Both the position numbers and the translations under genes were made by a program. DNA of 64,000 bases from positions 620,001-684,000 of the forward strand of contig JASBTM010000008.1 in NCBI GenBank assembly GCA_030148425.1, written 5' to 3'. Of the stretch, positions 54,085-64,000 are shown one piece after another. Each line of letters begins with the position of its first letter. Position 1 is the stretch's first letter. A model generated the notes under the pieces. The model worked only from the letters and a program-made list of their open reading frames with translations, made no database searches and was not told the origin of the DNA. The stretch is from Hyphomicrobium sp. Its GTDB lineage: Bacteria; Pseudomonadota; Alphaproteobacteria; Rhizobiales; Hyphomicrobiaceae.

Positions 54085-56282
54085 TCGACGCTCTTCGTGC
54101 TGACGGCCGGTTGGAGATTTCGCTCCTCGCGGATTGCGGCGCTTTTCGTTTCGATAAGTCGACAATCTTCATCGATGAACTCTCGTCATTAGCCGACGAC
54201 CATTTCGACTATTTTTGCCTGCCGTGTTATTTTCCCGACAACTGGGCCAACCGTCCGGGCCGTCTGGATTTGTTATTGCCCCATCAGGCCGTAAGGGCGA
54301 GCCGCTCGATCGTCGGCATTGGCCACGACCTGATACCTAGTGTTTTCCCTGACGTCTATTTTGAGCCAAGACCCGACATCCGTGATTTATTTCGCCTTGG
54401 TCGCGCAATCTCGTCGCACATCGCCGCTCACACTTTTTGCAACAGCCAGACAACTGCCAACGATTTCGCAAAACATGCTGGTTGTGCGCCGAGTACGCTC
54501 ACAGTGATTTACGGCGGTGTGGATATTGCGAAATGGTCGACAGCGCATAGGCATGCGCCAACTGACAACGTCGTATATGTCGGCGGTGACGAATACCGCA
54601 AAAACCTTGATGGCGCGATAAAGGGCTTTGCCGAATTCAAAAAATTGAAACCGGAATCTCGAGCGAAGCTCGTCATTGCAGGAAATTTGTCAGACACTTC
54701 GCGTTCGCGGCTTGAAAAATTAGCCGGTGATCTTCTTTTGCAACCGACCGACGTCCTGATGACAGGGTTCGTCGAGGAAGACGCTCTTCTGAAATTTGTC
54801 AAATCCGCTCGCATGACTTTCTTTCCTTCGCTGTACGAGGGACTGGGATTGCCGATCCTCGAAAGCCTCGCTGCTGGCGTCCCTTGCGCGGCATCGATGT
54901 ACGGGGCGACTGCAGAATTGATTCCGCCTGAGCATCAATTCGATCCCTACGACCCCGTATCCATGGCAAACGCCATCGACCTTCTCCTTCATAACGAAGA
55001 CGAGCGAAGGCGTTCTATCGCGGCCGGAACGAGCCTTCTTTCAACGATGAATTGGTCAACTGCGGCGAGCACGATGATCGATAAATTGTTGGAGATCAGG
55101 GTCACTGACGGAACGCCCTTGCGATCGGCAAGCCGGCGCGTCGCCGTATTTAGCTGTACGCCGCCGGATCGAAGCGGAATTGCAACGAATTCGGCTAAGG
55201 TCTTCGGTGACGCCGCCCTGTTCGATCTGTTTACCGACGTTGCGTCTCCGCAGGATTTGGCCAGCCGCGAGCAGGAAACGCAAAAGATCGCGGGTCATCC
55301 GGTTTCGCTATGGCCCATCAGCGCGTTCGATGATCTCGACGAGGCCGAGCGTTACGGTCGCGCTATTTATGTTCTGGGCAATTCGCACCACAACTTGTCG
55401 GTCCTTCAAGCCTTAATGGAACATCAAAGGAGCCGCGCAGCCAAGACGGTCTATCTGCATGACGGCCGATTGGAAAATCTTTGGTTTTGGTACTGTGGCC
55501 GATCGCTCGAAGCGATGCGCACGCTGTTCTCCATGTTCTATCCGTTATCGCAAATGAGAAGCTGCGCATCCCACAATGAATTCCCGGACGTCGGCATGAG
55601 GGGAATTCGCCCTCTCATCATAGGGGCCGGAGTAAGACACATCGTCGTAAATTCCGAGCGGGCGAAGAAGGCGATCGAATATGATGTCACTTGCGATTTC
55701 GATGTCCGAGTAGACGTTGCCCATCATGCGATCGACCGGATCGACGTTGACGGAACACCCCCGTTCGTGCGCCGACACAATGAACTCATTGTCGGCACGT
55801 TCGGCATTCCTGATGGCATTAAAGGCACTGACCGGGTGATTGCGGCAGTCCGAGAGATCAACCGGTTTCAGCCTGCGCGTCTGGCAATCGTTGGTTGGCG
55901 CGCGAATATCTATGCACAGCACTTCATAAGCGCAGAAGATCGCGAGATCGTCATTATCGTCGACTCTCCGACGGACGTAGAACTGCATCGTTGGATGAAG
56001 TCGGTGGACGTGGCTGTTCAGCTGCGGATGCTCCAGTATGGCGAAAGTTCCGGCGTACTCTCCCAACTCGTCGGCGTCGGAAAAAAGCCGATCGCATCGA
56101 CAAATCTCATCGACCCGGCGCTGGCCAGCCGGACGATTGCCGTCGATCACGAAATTCCACCGGAAGAGCTGGCTGAGGAAATTCTGAAAGCGCGCCATGT
56201 TATTGGGACGCTTGAGGGGCTCGAACGATTTTCTTCCGCATCGCTGGGAAACTGGTTCGCGATATCCGCTTCAGCCAATTGA
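54009..56282 (+). CDS. Tandem (two-domain) GT4-type glycosyltransferase
   Basis: A 757-residue protein made of two GT-B glycosyltransferase domains. The first (about 1-365) starts MRLLFDVRYAEHQRRRGIGR and has the family-4 signature SLYEGLGLPILESLAAGVPC with its two Glu residues. The second (about 375-757) keeps VGTFGIPDGIKGTDRVIAAV and RMLQYGESSGVLSQLVGVGK, with the second acidic residue less clear. The start ATG 54009 matches the GT4 start but has a weak ribosome-binding site and overlaps the previous gene. Likely cell-envelope or exopolysaccharide synthesis; the sugars are unknown. Confidence 0.8.
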   Translation: MRLLFDVRYAEHQRRRGIGRYIFGLIDALRADGRLEISLLADCGAFRFDKSTIFIDELSSLADDHFDYFCLPCYFPDNWANRPGRLDLLLPHQAVRASRSIVGIGHDLIPSVFPDVYFEPRPDIRDLFRLGRAISSHIAAHTFCNSQTTANDFAKHAGCAPSTLTVIYGGVDIAKWSTAHRHAPTDNVVYVGGDEYRKNLDGAIKGFAEFKKLKPESRAKLVIAGNLSDTSRSRLEKLAGDLLLQPTDVLMTGFVEEDALLKFVKSARMTFFPSLYEGLGLPILESLAAGVPCAASMYGATAELIPPEHQFDPYDPVSMANAIDLLLHNEDERRRSIAAGTSLLSTMNWSTAASTMIDKLLEIRVTDGTPLRSASRRVAVFSCTPPDRSGIATNSAKVFGDAALFDLFTDVASPQDLASREQETQKIAGHPVSLWPISAFDDLDEAERYGRAIYVLGNSHHNLSVLQALMEHQRSRAAKTVYLHDGRLENLWFWYCGRSLEAMRTLFSMFYPLSQMRSCASHNEFPDVGMRGIRPLIIGAGVRHIVVNSERAKKAIEYDVTCDFDVRVDVAHHAIDRIDVDGTPPFVRRHNELIVGTFGIPDGIKGTDRVIAAVREINRFQPARLAIVGWRANIYAQHFISAEDREIVIIVDSPTDVELHRWMKSVDVAVQLRMLQYGESSGVLSQLVGVGKKPIASTNLIDPALASRTIAVDHEIPPEELAEEILKARHVIGTLEGLERFSSASLGNWFAISASAN

Positions 56283-56313
56283 CCCAATCACGATATCGGC
56301 GTGTTCACCCGCA

Positions 56314-56346
56314 ACAAAAAAGCCCCGCAGCGATGCGGGGCTTTCC
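56314..56346. terminator. Bidirectional terminator between glycosyltransferase and groEL
   Basis: AAAGCCCCGCA/TGCGGGGCTTT stem with a 4-nt loop. On the minus strand it is followed by TTTTTT, ending groEL; on the plus strand it has CTTTCC and can end the glycosyltransferase gene. Confidence 0.85.
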
Positions 56347-56407
56347 GATTTTATGGCTGCGCGGGGGCGGCCGGCTCCCCGAGAGGGAGACGCCCCGCGC
56401 CATTAAA

Positions 56408-58066
<1,659 letters not shown>

Positions 58067-58093
58067 CTAAGCTTTGCAAATGGGGGGATAGAA

Positions 58094-58408
58094 TTAAGCG
58101 GCGGCCTTGGTCTTCGAGGCGGTCGTGAGAACGCCGAGAATGTCGCTCTCCTTCATGATCAGGAGATCTTCGCCGTCGATCTTCACTTCGCTGCCCGACC
58201 ATTTTCCGAACAGGACGCGCTCACCGACCTTGACGTCGAGAGGAACGACTTTGCCCGATTCATCGCGAGCGCCGGGGCCAACGGCCACAACTTCGCCCTG
58301 CTGGGGCTTTTCCTTGGCGGTGTCGGGGATGATGATCCCGCCTGCGGTCTTTGCTTCTTCCTCGATGCGCTTCACGACGACACGATCGTGGAGAGGACGG
58401 AACGCCAT
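58094..58408 (-). CDS. groES: Co-chaperonin GroES (10 kDa)
   Basis: The 104-residue co-chaperonin starts [20 protein letters not shown], has the mobile loop [20 protein letters not shown] and ends near [17 protein letters not shown]. It caps the GroEL ring. A CIRCE-like element lies about 150-180 bp upstream. Confidence 0.97.
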   Translation of the reverse strand: MAFRPLHDRVVVKRIEEEAKTAGGIIIPDTAKEKPQQGEVVAVGPGARDESGKVVPLDVKVGERVLFGKWSGSEVKIDGEDLLIMKESDILGVLTTASKTKAAA

Positions 58409-58540
58409 GGGTTTAACCTCATGATTTGGCTAGACGATTTGTTTTAGGTCACGCGGCCTAGCAATACTAAGCCACAAGTGACGGGCAGCATCGCCCGTCA
58501 GCACCTTGCGGGCAGGATCGCTCGCGAACCCGAACGCGAC

Positions 58541-58572
58541 GGTTATATGCTTCTCGCTGTTAGCACTGTCAA
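58541..58572 (-). promoter_or_regulatory. Promoter of groES-groEL
   Basis: Reading the minus strand, -35 TTGACA (58567-58572) and -10 CATATA (about 58544-58549) are 17 bp apart, overlapping the CIRCE element in the manner expected for HrcA repression. Confidence 0.65.
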
Positions 58573-58586
58573 TACTTGAGTGCCAA
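58560..58586. promoter_or_regulatory. CIRCE element (HrcA operator)
   Basis: TTAGCACTG-N9-GAGTGCCAA differs from the CIRCE consensus TTAGCACTC-N9-GAGTGCTAA by one base in each arm. It lies about 150 bp upstream of groES and indicates HrcA-type heat-shock control. Confidence 0.9.
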
Positions 58587-58851
58587 AAGTCTGCCCGCTA
58601 GAAGAGCCTTCCGCAGCACCGCAGATCAAAAACACCCGTTGGCCGAACCAAAAATGGTCAGCCGAGTTGCATCAGCAGATTACTGTGGCAGCATATGGGC
58701 TTGCGCGTGATTGCAATTATTGCGTCGCAATGGGAGCGCATTTCCCCGAGGACGGCAGGATTGCGCAATTCACCGCTCGGGATTCCCGAAATCGCGGGTA
58801 ATGAATTGCGCTTTTTTCCATTGCCGCCGGTGTTTTAAATAACCGCCGGGA

Positions 58852-59181
58852 TTAAAGAGAAAAATCCGAGAGCTTGGCGCCTTTTTTCAGCCGCTCGACC
58901 AGCCAGTTCGGCTTACGGCCGCGGCCCGTCCAAGTATCGGATTTATTTTCGGGGTTTGCGTATTTTGCGACGCCTACTGACTTTCCCTTGGTAGCAGGCC
59001 GGCCGCGACCACCACCAAACAATTCGGCTACAGAGAATCCATGCGTCTCGGCGAGGTCGGCGACTTTCTTCTTGAGTTCACTGCGTTCCCGATCCCGTGC
59101 GACGGCGATCGCCTTTTGAACTTTCGCTTCAAGATCGACAAGATCTTTCAGGGAAAGTTTGTCGACATTGATCGTCGCCAT
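58852..59181 (-). CDS. H-NS histone family protein
   Basis: A 109-residue protein: N-terminal coiled-coil (KDLVDLEAKVQKAIAVARDR), linker and a C-terminal DNA-binding region with AKYANPENKSDTWTGRGRKP and WLVERLKKGAKLSDF, as in the proteobacterial H-NS-like family. ATG 59181 (MATINVDKL) fits. It likely silences AT-rich or foreign DNA; the AT-rich 52-56 kb segment is an obvious possible target (inference). Confidence 0.88.
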   Translation of the reverse strand: MATINVDKLSLKDLVDLEAKVQKAIAVARDRERSELKKKVADLAETHGFSVAELFGGGRGRPATKGKSVGVAKYANPENKSDTWTGRGRKPNWLVERLKKGAKLSDFSL

Positions 59182-59856
59182 AGTCTTTACCTTTCGCATC
59201 GCCAAGAAAAACCCTCTACTGAATGTGCTGAAGTCCGGTTTTAAATCACCATCAGGATACCCGCGCAGCAGGAATCTCTGAGATGTGTCACCGTGTCAAC
59301 GCAAACTCGTCAATACTCATGAATAATCGGCAAACAATAATTCACTAGGCAGCGTATTCATTCTCAAAATTGGACACTTTATCCCTGAAATCGCATCTCA
59401 GTCGAAAATGCGAGAAAATCTCAACTTGAGAAATAGCTCTAACGGCACCGCCATAGTCTTTAACATTTGGGCCGCTTCTTTTCGGGTTATAGCCCAATCA
59501 AAAAATCTCGCCCTCGCAACAATCGCCGATCCTCAAATCGGCAATAGATTTTGTAAGGTTTCACAAACAGCAATTAAGCTCTTTATTCAGCACCCAGAAC
59601 ACCGCGAAAGGATCGGCAAATCCACTCGGCGGCGCGGCTCGTTCGCGAAGGCGGGGATCTGGCGACAGTTCGGCTTAGGGCAGCGGACTCACCAGCGGAA
59701 GTCAGCTATAAAGAAGATGCCTCGGCTCCGATCTCTTCGGAGAAATGGAACCGTGTCGCGGGGCAACGGTTCAGCCTTCGACTTGTGCGAGCCGCTTTCC
59801 AAAGTTAGGGTCCCGCGGCTTTCAACCCACCCCTAAAATCAGATGAGTGGCCGTCT
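59182..59856. other. AT-rich intergenic region between H-NS-like and sod genes
   Basis: About 675 bp with low GC in its first part. The 142-codon ORF at 59408-59836 has no recognisable family or ribosome-binding site, so I do not call it. I see no repeat or RNA gene here. Confidence 0.45.
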
Positions 59857-60447
59857 ATGACGCTGAAACTCCCAGATCTTCCTTACGCCTACGATGCTCT
59901 CGCGCCGTTCATGTCGGCCGAGACGCTCGAGTTCCATCACGACAAGCATCACTTGGCGTATGTCGAAAATGGCAACAAGCTGCTCGCTGGCTCGAAATAT
60001 GAGGGCCAGTCGCTCGAAGACATCGTGAAGAACGCCTATGCCGACAAGGCACAGCCCATCATCAACAACGTCGGGCAGCACTACAATCACCTGCATTTCT
60101 GGCAGTGGATGAAGAAGGGCGGCGGCGGCAAGAAATTGCCCGGCAGCGTTCAGACGCTGGTCGACGGCTACGGCGGTTTCGACAAGGTCCGCGCTGACTT
60201 CATCGAAGCCGGCAAGGGTCAGTTCGGCTCTGGCTGGGCCTGGCTCGCCGTGAAGGACGGCAAGCTCGAAGTCGTAAAGACGCCGAACGGCGAAAATCCG
60301 CTGATGTACGGCTCGAAGCCTATCCTTGGCGTCGACGTCTGGGAGCACAGCTACTACATCGACTACCGCAACGCCCGTCCGAAGTATCTCGAAGCCTGGA
60401 TCGACCATCTCGTGAACTGGGAACACGTCGAGGCTCTCGTCGGCTAA
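59857..60447 (+). CDS. sodB: Iron superoxide dismutase
   Basis: A 196-residue superoxide dismutase. Metal ligands and surroundings are LEFHHDKHHLAY, NNVGQHYNHLHFWQWM, and DVWEHSYYIDYRNARPKYL with the D-x-W-E-H motif. The Gln in NNVGQHYNH sits in the position found in Fe-type enzymes. It removes superoxide in the cytoplasm, and its peroxide product would be handled by the catalase in this window. Confidence 0.95.
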   Translation: MTLKLPDLPYAYDALAPFMSAETLEFHHDKHHLAYVENGNKLLAGSKYEGQSLEDIVKNAYADKAQPIINNVGQHYNHLHFWQWMKKGGGGKKLPGSVQTLVDGYGGFDKVRADFIEAGKGQFGSGWAWLAVKDGKLEVVKTPNGENPLMYGSKPILGVDVWEHSYYIDYRNARPKYLEAWIDHLVNWEHVEALVG

Positions 60448-60700
60448 CACAGCATCCCAGCTCATTCCGTCATTGTGGCGCAGTCCTCGTAAGATGAATT
60501 CTTACCAGGACCGCGCCACTTTGTTATCGGCCGTCTGCTTCGGCCTCTTCCTGTCGCAGTAATGCTGATGCGCTCCGGCAACTAAACCTTTGAGCCTATG
60601 GAGTACTCTCGGTCTGCTGATCATGTTCATTGCTCCGGTCGCACGCCTGCCTTAAAGCAATTGCGGTATGGGGTTTTCGCGACCAGGGGGATAAGGGTCG

Positions 60701-61957
60701 TTGCCAAGGCTGCACGCAGCGCTCGTGATGATTGTCGTGTTCGCGCTGACGGGTTGCGCGGCAGTGATGACGCGCAACGGCATCTCGAGCGCCAAGCTCG
60801 CCGAAACCGCTGAAATTCCCGGGATGCCCGGCGTCCGTTTCTGGGGCGATGAAGTCCCAACCGATCCCCTCGTCGAAATTCGGCGGCGCACGGCGCATAT
60901 GCCGCCCCTTGGCCGCAACGCTAAAACGATAAGTGGCCGCAAGATCATCGACACTCTGGCGCTATCTGGCGGCGGGTCCGATGGCGCGTTCGGTGCGGGC
61001 GTCTTGGCCGGATGGACGCGTCGCGGCGACCGCCCCGAGTTCCAGGTCGTCACCGGCGTCAGCGCCGGCGCGATCATCGCGCCATTCGCTTTTCTCGGGC
61101 CGTCCGAGGACGAGAAGCTCCATGTCATCTGGACACAGTACCGCCAGGACCAGGTGGCGACGCCGGAAATACTGTCGGGTCTTTTCGGCGGTCCTGCGCT
61201 CACCAGCACGGCGCCCCTGCAAAATCTCATCGCGAACTATGTCGACCGCAAGTTTCTCGATCGCATCGCCGCGCAATACAAGCGCGGACGCGTTCTCCTC
61301 GTCCTGACAACCAATCTCGACGCTCAGCGCCCGGTCGTCTGGAACATGGGCGAAATCGCACTCAGCCGTTCGCCGCAGGCCATCGAGCTATTCCGTAAGG
61401 TCATTCTCGCATCGGCGGCCATTCCCGCGGCCTTCCCACCGGTCAAGATCGAGGTCGAAGCCGGCGGAAAGGATTACGACGAATTGCACGTCGACGGCGG
61501 CACCACGCGCGAAGTCTTCGTAAGCCCGGTTGAAGCACCGATCAAAGCTTTCGACACGCTCTACGACAAACCGCCAATCCGCCGCTTCTTCATCATCAAG
61601 AACGGCAAGGCGACGCCCGAGCAAGAAGTCGTGAAGCCGACGACGCTCCAGATCGCAGGCCGCTCGATTTCGACGCTCATCAAGAGCCAGAACTTGGGTG
61701 AGGTCTATCACATCTATCGCGTCGCGCTCGACGGCGGGGCCGACTTCAACTTCCTCGCCGTGCCACCGTCATTCGATTACACGACGAAAGAAATCTACGA
61801 TCCGAAGTATCAGGCGGCCCTGTATGCGGAAGGCATGTCGGTCGGCCGCAAAGGTATTTGGATGAAGCATCCTGCCGGCGGCGCTCCGATCACCGTCGAC
61901 GGCAATCAGCCTCGGCCACAGCTGCCTGAGCAGGTTGGTGAGGATACCAACGGCTGA
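60701..61957 (+). CDS. Patatin-like phospholipase lipoprotein
   Basis: A 418-residue protein with a signal sequence and lipobox (VMIVVFALTGCAA), so it is probably membrane-anchored. Patatin motifs are DTLALSGGGSDGAFGAGVL, the nucleophile GVSAGAIIAP and the DGG of ELHVDGGTTREV. It starts with TTG at 60701, with AAGGG close upstream. It probably hydrolyses a lipid; the target is unknown. Confidence 0.85.
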   Translation: MPRLHAALVMIVVFALTGCAAVMTRNGISSAKLAETAEIPGMPGVRFWGDEVPTDPLVEIRRRTAHMPPLGRNAKTISGRKIIDTLALSGGGSDGAFGAGVLAGWTRRGDRPEFQVVTGVSAGAIIAPFAFLGPSEDEKLHVIWTQYRQDQVATPEILSGLFGGPALTSTAPLQNLIANYVDRKFLDRIAAQYKRGRVLLVLTTNLDAQRPVVWNMGEIALSRSPQAIELFRKVILASAAIPAAFPPVKIEVEAGGKDYDELHVDGGTTREVFVSPVEAPIKAFDTLYDKPPIRRFFIIKNGKATPEQEVVKPTTLQIAGRSISTLIKSQNLGEVYHIYRVALDGGADFNFLAVPPSFDYTTKEIYDPKYQAALYAEGMSVGRKGIWMKHPAGGAPITVDGNQPRPQLPEQVGEDTNG

Positions 61958-61991
61958 GCGAGTCCGTCCTCTTTACCGCAAAGCAGACAAC

Positions 61992-62022
61992 AAAAAAGGC
62001 GCTGGCCCGAAAGCCCGCGCCT
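61992..62022 (-). terminator. Terminator of the DUF4236 gene
   Basis: On the minus strand a GGCGC/GCGCC-based stem is followed by TTTTTT, about 32 bp past the DUF4236 stop. Confidence 0.75.
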
Positions 62023-62053
62023 ATCGTTCGTTAGCCCAGACCGGAAGCGCCGC

Positions 62054-62350
62054 TTAGAACCAGCGCGGCTGCCACCAGTGCAGCAACGTATGTACCGTCG
62101 TCGGCGAAACCAGATAAGCGATGCCGACGATCGCCGCAGCCGCAACCACCAAGAACAAGATCGCCAAGCTCACCGGCGCACGATAGCTGAGGCCCGTCCC
62201 GGGAATGCCGAACGTCACTACGGGACCTTGCTTGCCAACGTTTAGCGTCGCGCCATTGCCGCCGACGCTGCTGCTGACACCGGTCTTGCTGAGGTTGATG
62301 CGAACACCCGGCAGGATCGTGAATGTCTTGCGAAACCGGAAGTAACCCAT
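62054..62350 (-). CDS. DUF4236 family protein
   Basis: A 98-residue protein. The first 50 residues (MGYFRFRKTFTILPGVRINL, then SKTGVSSSVGGNGATLNVGK) match DUF4236, and a hydrophobic segment follows (VSLAILFLVVAAAAIVGIAY). Function unknown; it is likely membrane-anchored. Confidence 0.9.
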   Translation of the reverse strand: MGYFRFRKTFTILPGVRINLSKTGVSSSVGGNGATLNVGKQGPVVTFGIPGTGLSYRAPVSLAILFLVVAAAAIVGIAYLVSPTTVHTLLHWWQPRWF

Positions 62351-62477
62351 CTCATTCTCCTCGTCGGCGGAAGCCGCCGGTTAGAACATCCAATTTACGC
62401 CAATCAACACTCTAGATCTGCGAATCCGAGAAAAACCTAATGGGTTCAATTGTGACTTTCAACGGATTCGCGTTCCA

Positions 62478-63914
62478 TTAGTTCTTCCCGCGGAGGATAT
62501 TCGAGAACGACGACAGCCGCTGCTTCAGCTGGCCGACCATCGTATTACGCGATTGCAGCCGTTCGTGCGCCGATTCGCGATCGAGTCCCTTGCTGTATTT
62601 CTCCTGGTTTTCATCATCAGCCTGGTTGATCGCCTTGCGCTCTTCCGGCGTCAGCGGACCGACGCGCGACATCGGCGGGCGGATCAGCGTCCGCTGGACC
62701 ATCGATGGCTCGCCCTTGTTGTGCAAGAGCGAGACCAGCGCCTCGCCCACACGCAACTCCTGAATAGCGCGCTCGGTATCGATATTCGGGTTCGGACGGA
62801 ACGTCTGCGCCGCCGCCCGGATGGCCTTCTGCTCCCTCGGCGTGAAGGCGCGAAGCGCGTGCTGAATGCGATTGCCGAGCTGCGCCGAAACGCGATCCGG
62901 CACGTCGCCCGGGCTTTGCGTAACGTAATAGACGCCGACGCCCTTCGACCGGATGAGACGCGTGACGCGCTCCACCTGCTCGAGCACCGCCTTCGGCGCT
63001 TCGTTGAAAAGCAGATGCGCTTCGTCGAACAGAAAGACGAGCTTCGGCTTATCGAGATCGCCCACCTCGGGCAGCTTCTCGAACAGCTCCGTCAAAAGCC
63101 ACAACAGGAACGTCGCGTAGAGGCGCGGCGTGTTCATCAGCTTCTCTGCCGCGAGAATATTGACGACGCCGCGGCCGTCGGGCGAAACCTTCACGAAATC
63201 CATGATGTCGAGAGCCGGCTCACCGAAAAATCTGTCGGCCCCCTGCTCTTCGAGAACCAGCAAACGGCGCTGGATAACACCGACCGTCGCGGGCGCGATA
63301 TGTCCGTATTTACTGCGTAAGGTCGACGCTTTCTTGCCCATCTCGTCGATGACGGAGCGCAGATCCTGCAGATCCAGGATCGTCATCGCGGCATCGCCGG
63401 CCGCGCGCTCGTCCTCGGCCCAGCGGAACGCGATGTTGAGAACGCCTTCTTGCGGCTCCGTGAGTTCCATGAGGCGGGAAAGCAGCAGCGGGCCCATCTC
63501 CTGCACCGTTGCGCGGACCGGATGGCCGTCGACGCCGAAGATGTCCCAGAACACGGTCGGAAAGGATGTATTGCCGTAACGGGTAAGCCCGATCTCTTCC
63601 GCCCGCTCGACAAGCTTCGGCGACGGCGTGCCTTTGACGGCGATACCCGAAAGATCGCCCTTGATGTCGGCCGCGAACACCGGAATGCCCGCCGCGGAAA
63701 ATCCTTCCGCCAAAACCTGCAACGTTACCGTCTTGCCCGTGCCCGTCGCGCCCGTTACCAGGCCGTGCCTGTTGGCCAGCGAAAGCTCGATGCACTCGGG
63801 GGAAAGATCGTGGCCCGACTTACTGACACCGATGAGGATCAGGCCGTCTTGGACATAGTCGCGAGGATCGGCGACGCCTTCGCCGGTCTCCCCGGGGCCA
63901 TGCTTTCCAGTCAT
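62478..63914 (-). CDS. HerA-like ATPase (DUF853)
   Basis: A 478-residue P-loop ATPase of the DUF853/HerA-like group: Walker A GATGTGKTVTLQVLAEGF, FAADIKGDLSGI, Walker B KLVFLFDEAHLLFNEAPK and VYYVTQSPGDVPDRVSAQLG. HerA-type ATPases pump or process DNA, but this subgroup's role is not known. The partner NurA nuclease is not present in the window. Confidence 0.9.
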   Translation of the reverse strand: MTGKHGPGETGEGVADPRDYVQDGLILIGVSKSGHDLSPECIELSLANRHGLVTGATGTGKTVTLQVLAEGFSAAGIPVFAADIKGDLSGIAVKGTPSPKLVERAEEIGLTRYGNTSFPTVFWDIFGVDGHPVRATVQEMGPLLLSRLMELTEPQEGVLNIAFRWAEDERAAGDAAMTILDLQDLRSVIDEMGKKASTLRSKYGHIAPATVGVIQRRLLVLEEQGADRFFGEPALDIMDFVKVSPDGRGVVNILAAEKLMNTPRLYATFLLWLLTELFEKLPEVGDLDKPKLVFLFDEAHLLFNEAPKAVLEQVERVTRLIRSKGVGVYYVTQSPGDVPDRVSAQLGNRIQHALRAFTPREQKAIRAAAQTFRPNPNIDTERAIQELRVGEALVSLLHNKGEPSMVQRTLIRPPMSRVGPLTPEERKAINQADDENQEKYSKGLDRESAHERLQSRNTMVGQLKQRLSSFSNILRGKN

Positions 63915-64000
63915 ATTGCCTCCTCAAGTATCCGGTCGGGCGACTCGCAACGCCCTGCGCCTGCCGTGATGCCATGCGCAGACGGCCGACGCAAACCCGC

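Larger units (their letters stand above)
58409..58851. other. groES upstream regulatory region
   Basis: About 440 bp carry the groES promoter and CIRCE element; the remaining part toward the H-NS-like gene shows no gene I can support (a 73-codon ORF at 58580-58801 looks accidental). Confidence 0.5.

Noticed and set aside
58580..58801. 73-codon ORF next to CIRCE
   Set aside because: It lies in the regulatory region of groES and shows no family pattern.
59408..59836. 142-codon ORF in the AT-rich gap before the superoxide dismutase gene
   Set aside because: No ribosome-binding site, no domain, odd composition and no conserved pattern that I can see.

Overview
This 64 kb window looks like a chromosomal core segment of an alphaproteobacterium of the order Hyphomicrobiales, possibly a Hyphomicrobium-like organism (genus is an inference). 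The clues are CtrA and its inhibitor SciP, a FliJ-type flagellar gene, a PetP/PetR-type regulator pair, petABC for cytochrome bc1, a Rhodobacter-type PmtA, betaine-lipid genes, CIRCE-controlled groESL, high GC and many divergent short operons. There are no rRNA genes, intact insertion sequences, prophages or CRISPR arrays, and one tRNA gene.

Layout. 1-4.1 kb: the end of a double beta-barrel outer membrane protein with an apparent frameshift, then a cell-cycle/motility block (ctrA, fliJ, a lipoprotein, sciP). 4.4-9.9 kb: mnmA, pmtA, tRNA-Met with a clear promoter, an orphan PP-loop ATPase, arfB and small genes. 10-13.9 kb: ilvE, divergent from a MarR / response regulator / histidine kinase operon. 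14-22.5 kb: proC, ybjN-like, ubiK-like, then lgt, an NDUFAF7-like methyltransferase, pgeF, a lipoprotein, prs and an outer membrane protein. 22.5-28 kb: zur-like, rplY, pth, ychF, DUF3297 and small genes. 28-34.5 kb: catalase and an MTA-salvage set (mtnP, apt, Zn-ribbon protein, alpha/beta hydrolase, mtnA, class II aldolase). 34.6-38.8 kb: petABC, trmL and a membrane methyltransferase. 39-48.6 kb: ABC exporter, hemF, DUF2235 hydrolase, ene-reductase, a lysozyme-like secreted protein and nudix-DUF6111-cca. 48.8-51.6 kb: a plcP-like/btaA/btaB lipid-remodelling operon with a possible Pho box. 52-56.3 kb: an accessory-looking island with an Ala/Glu-rich protein, a wrecked GT25 glycosyltransferase pseudogene and a 757-residue double glycosyltransferase. 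56.4-64 kb: groEL/groES, an H-NS-like protein, superoxide dismutase, a patatin-like lipoprotein, DUF4236 and a HerA-like ATPase.

How the genes fit together. Three themes recur. Cell-cycle control: CtrA and SciP are 2 kb apart and near-consensus CtrA boxes lie before sciP and fliJ. Membrane lipids: PmtA makes phosphatidylcholine, the PlcP-like enzyme could remove its head group, and BtaA/BtaB would replace it with a phosphorus-free betaine head group. Sulfur/adenine salvage: MtnP, MtnA and the aldolase form a plausible MTA-to-DHAP shunt, with Apt recycling the adenine. Most genes are ordinary housekeeping genes. The less explained items are the PP-loop protein, the two extra genes in the MTA operon, the lysozyme-like protein, and the 52-56 kb glycan region.
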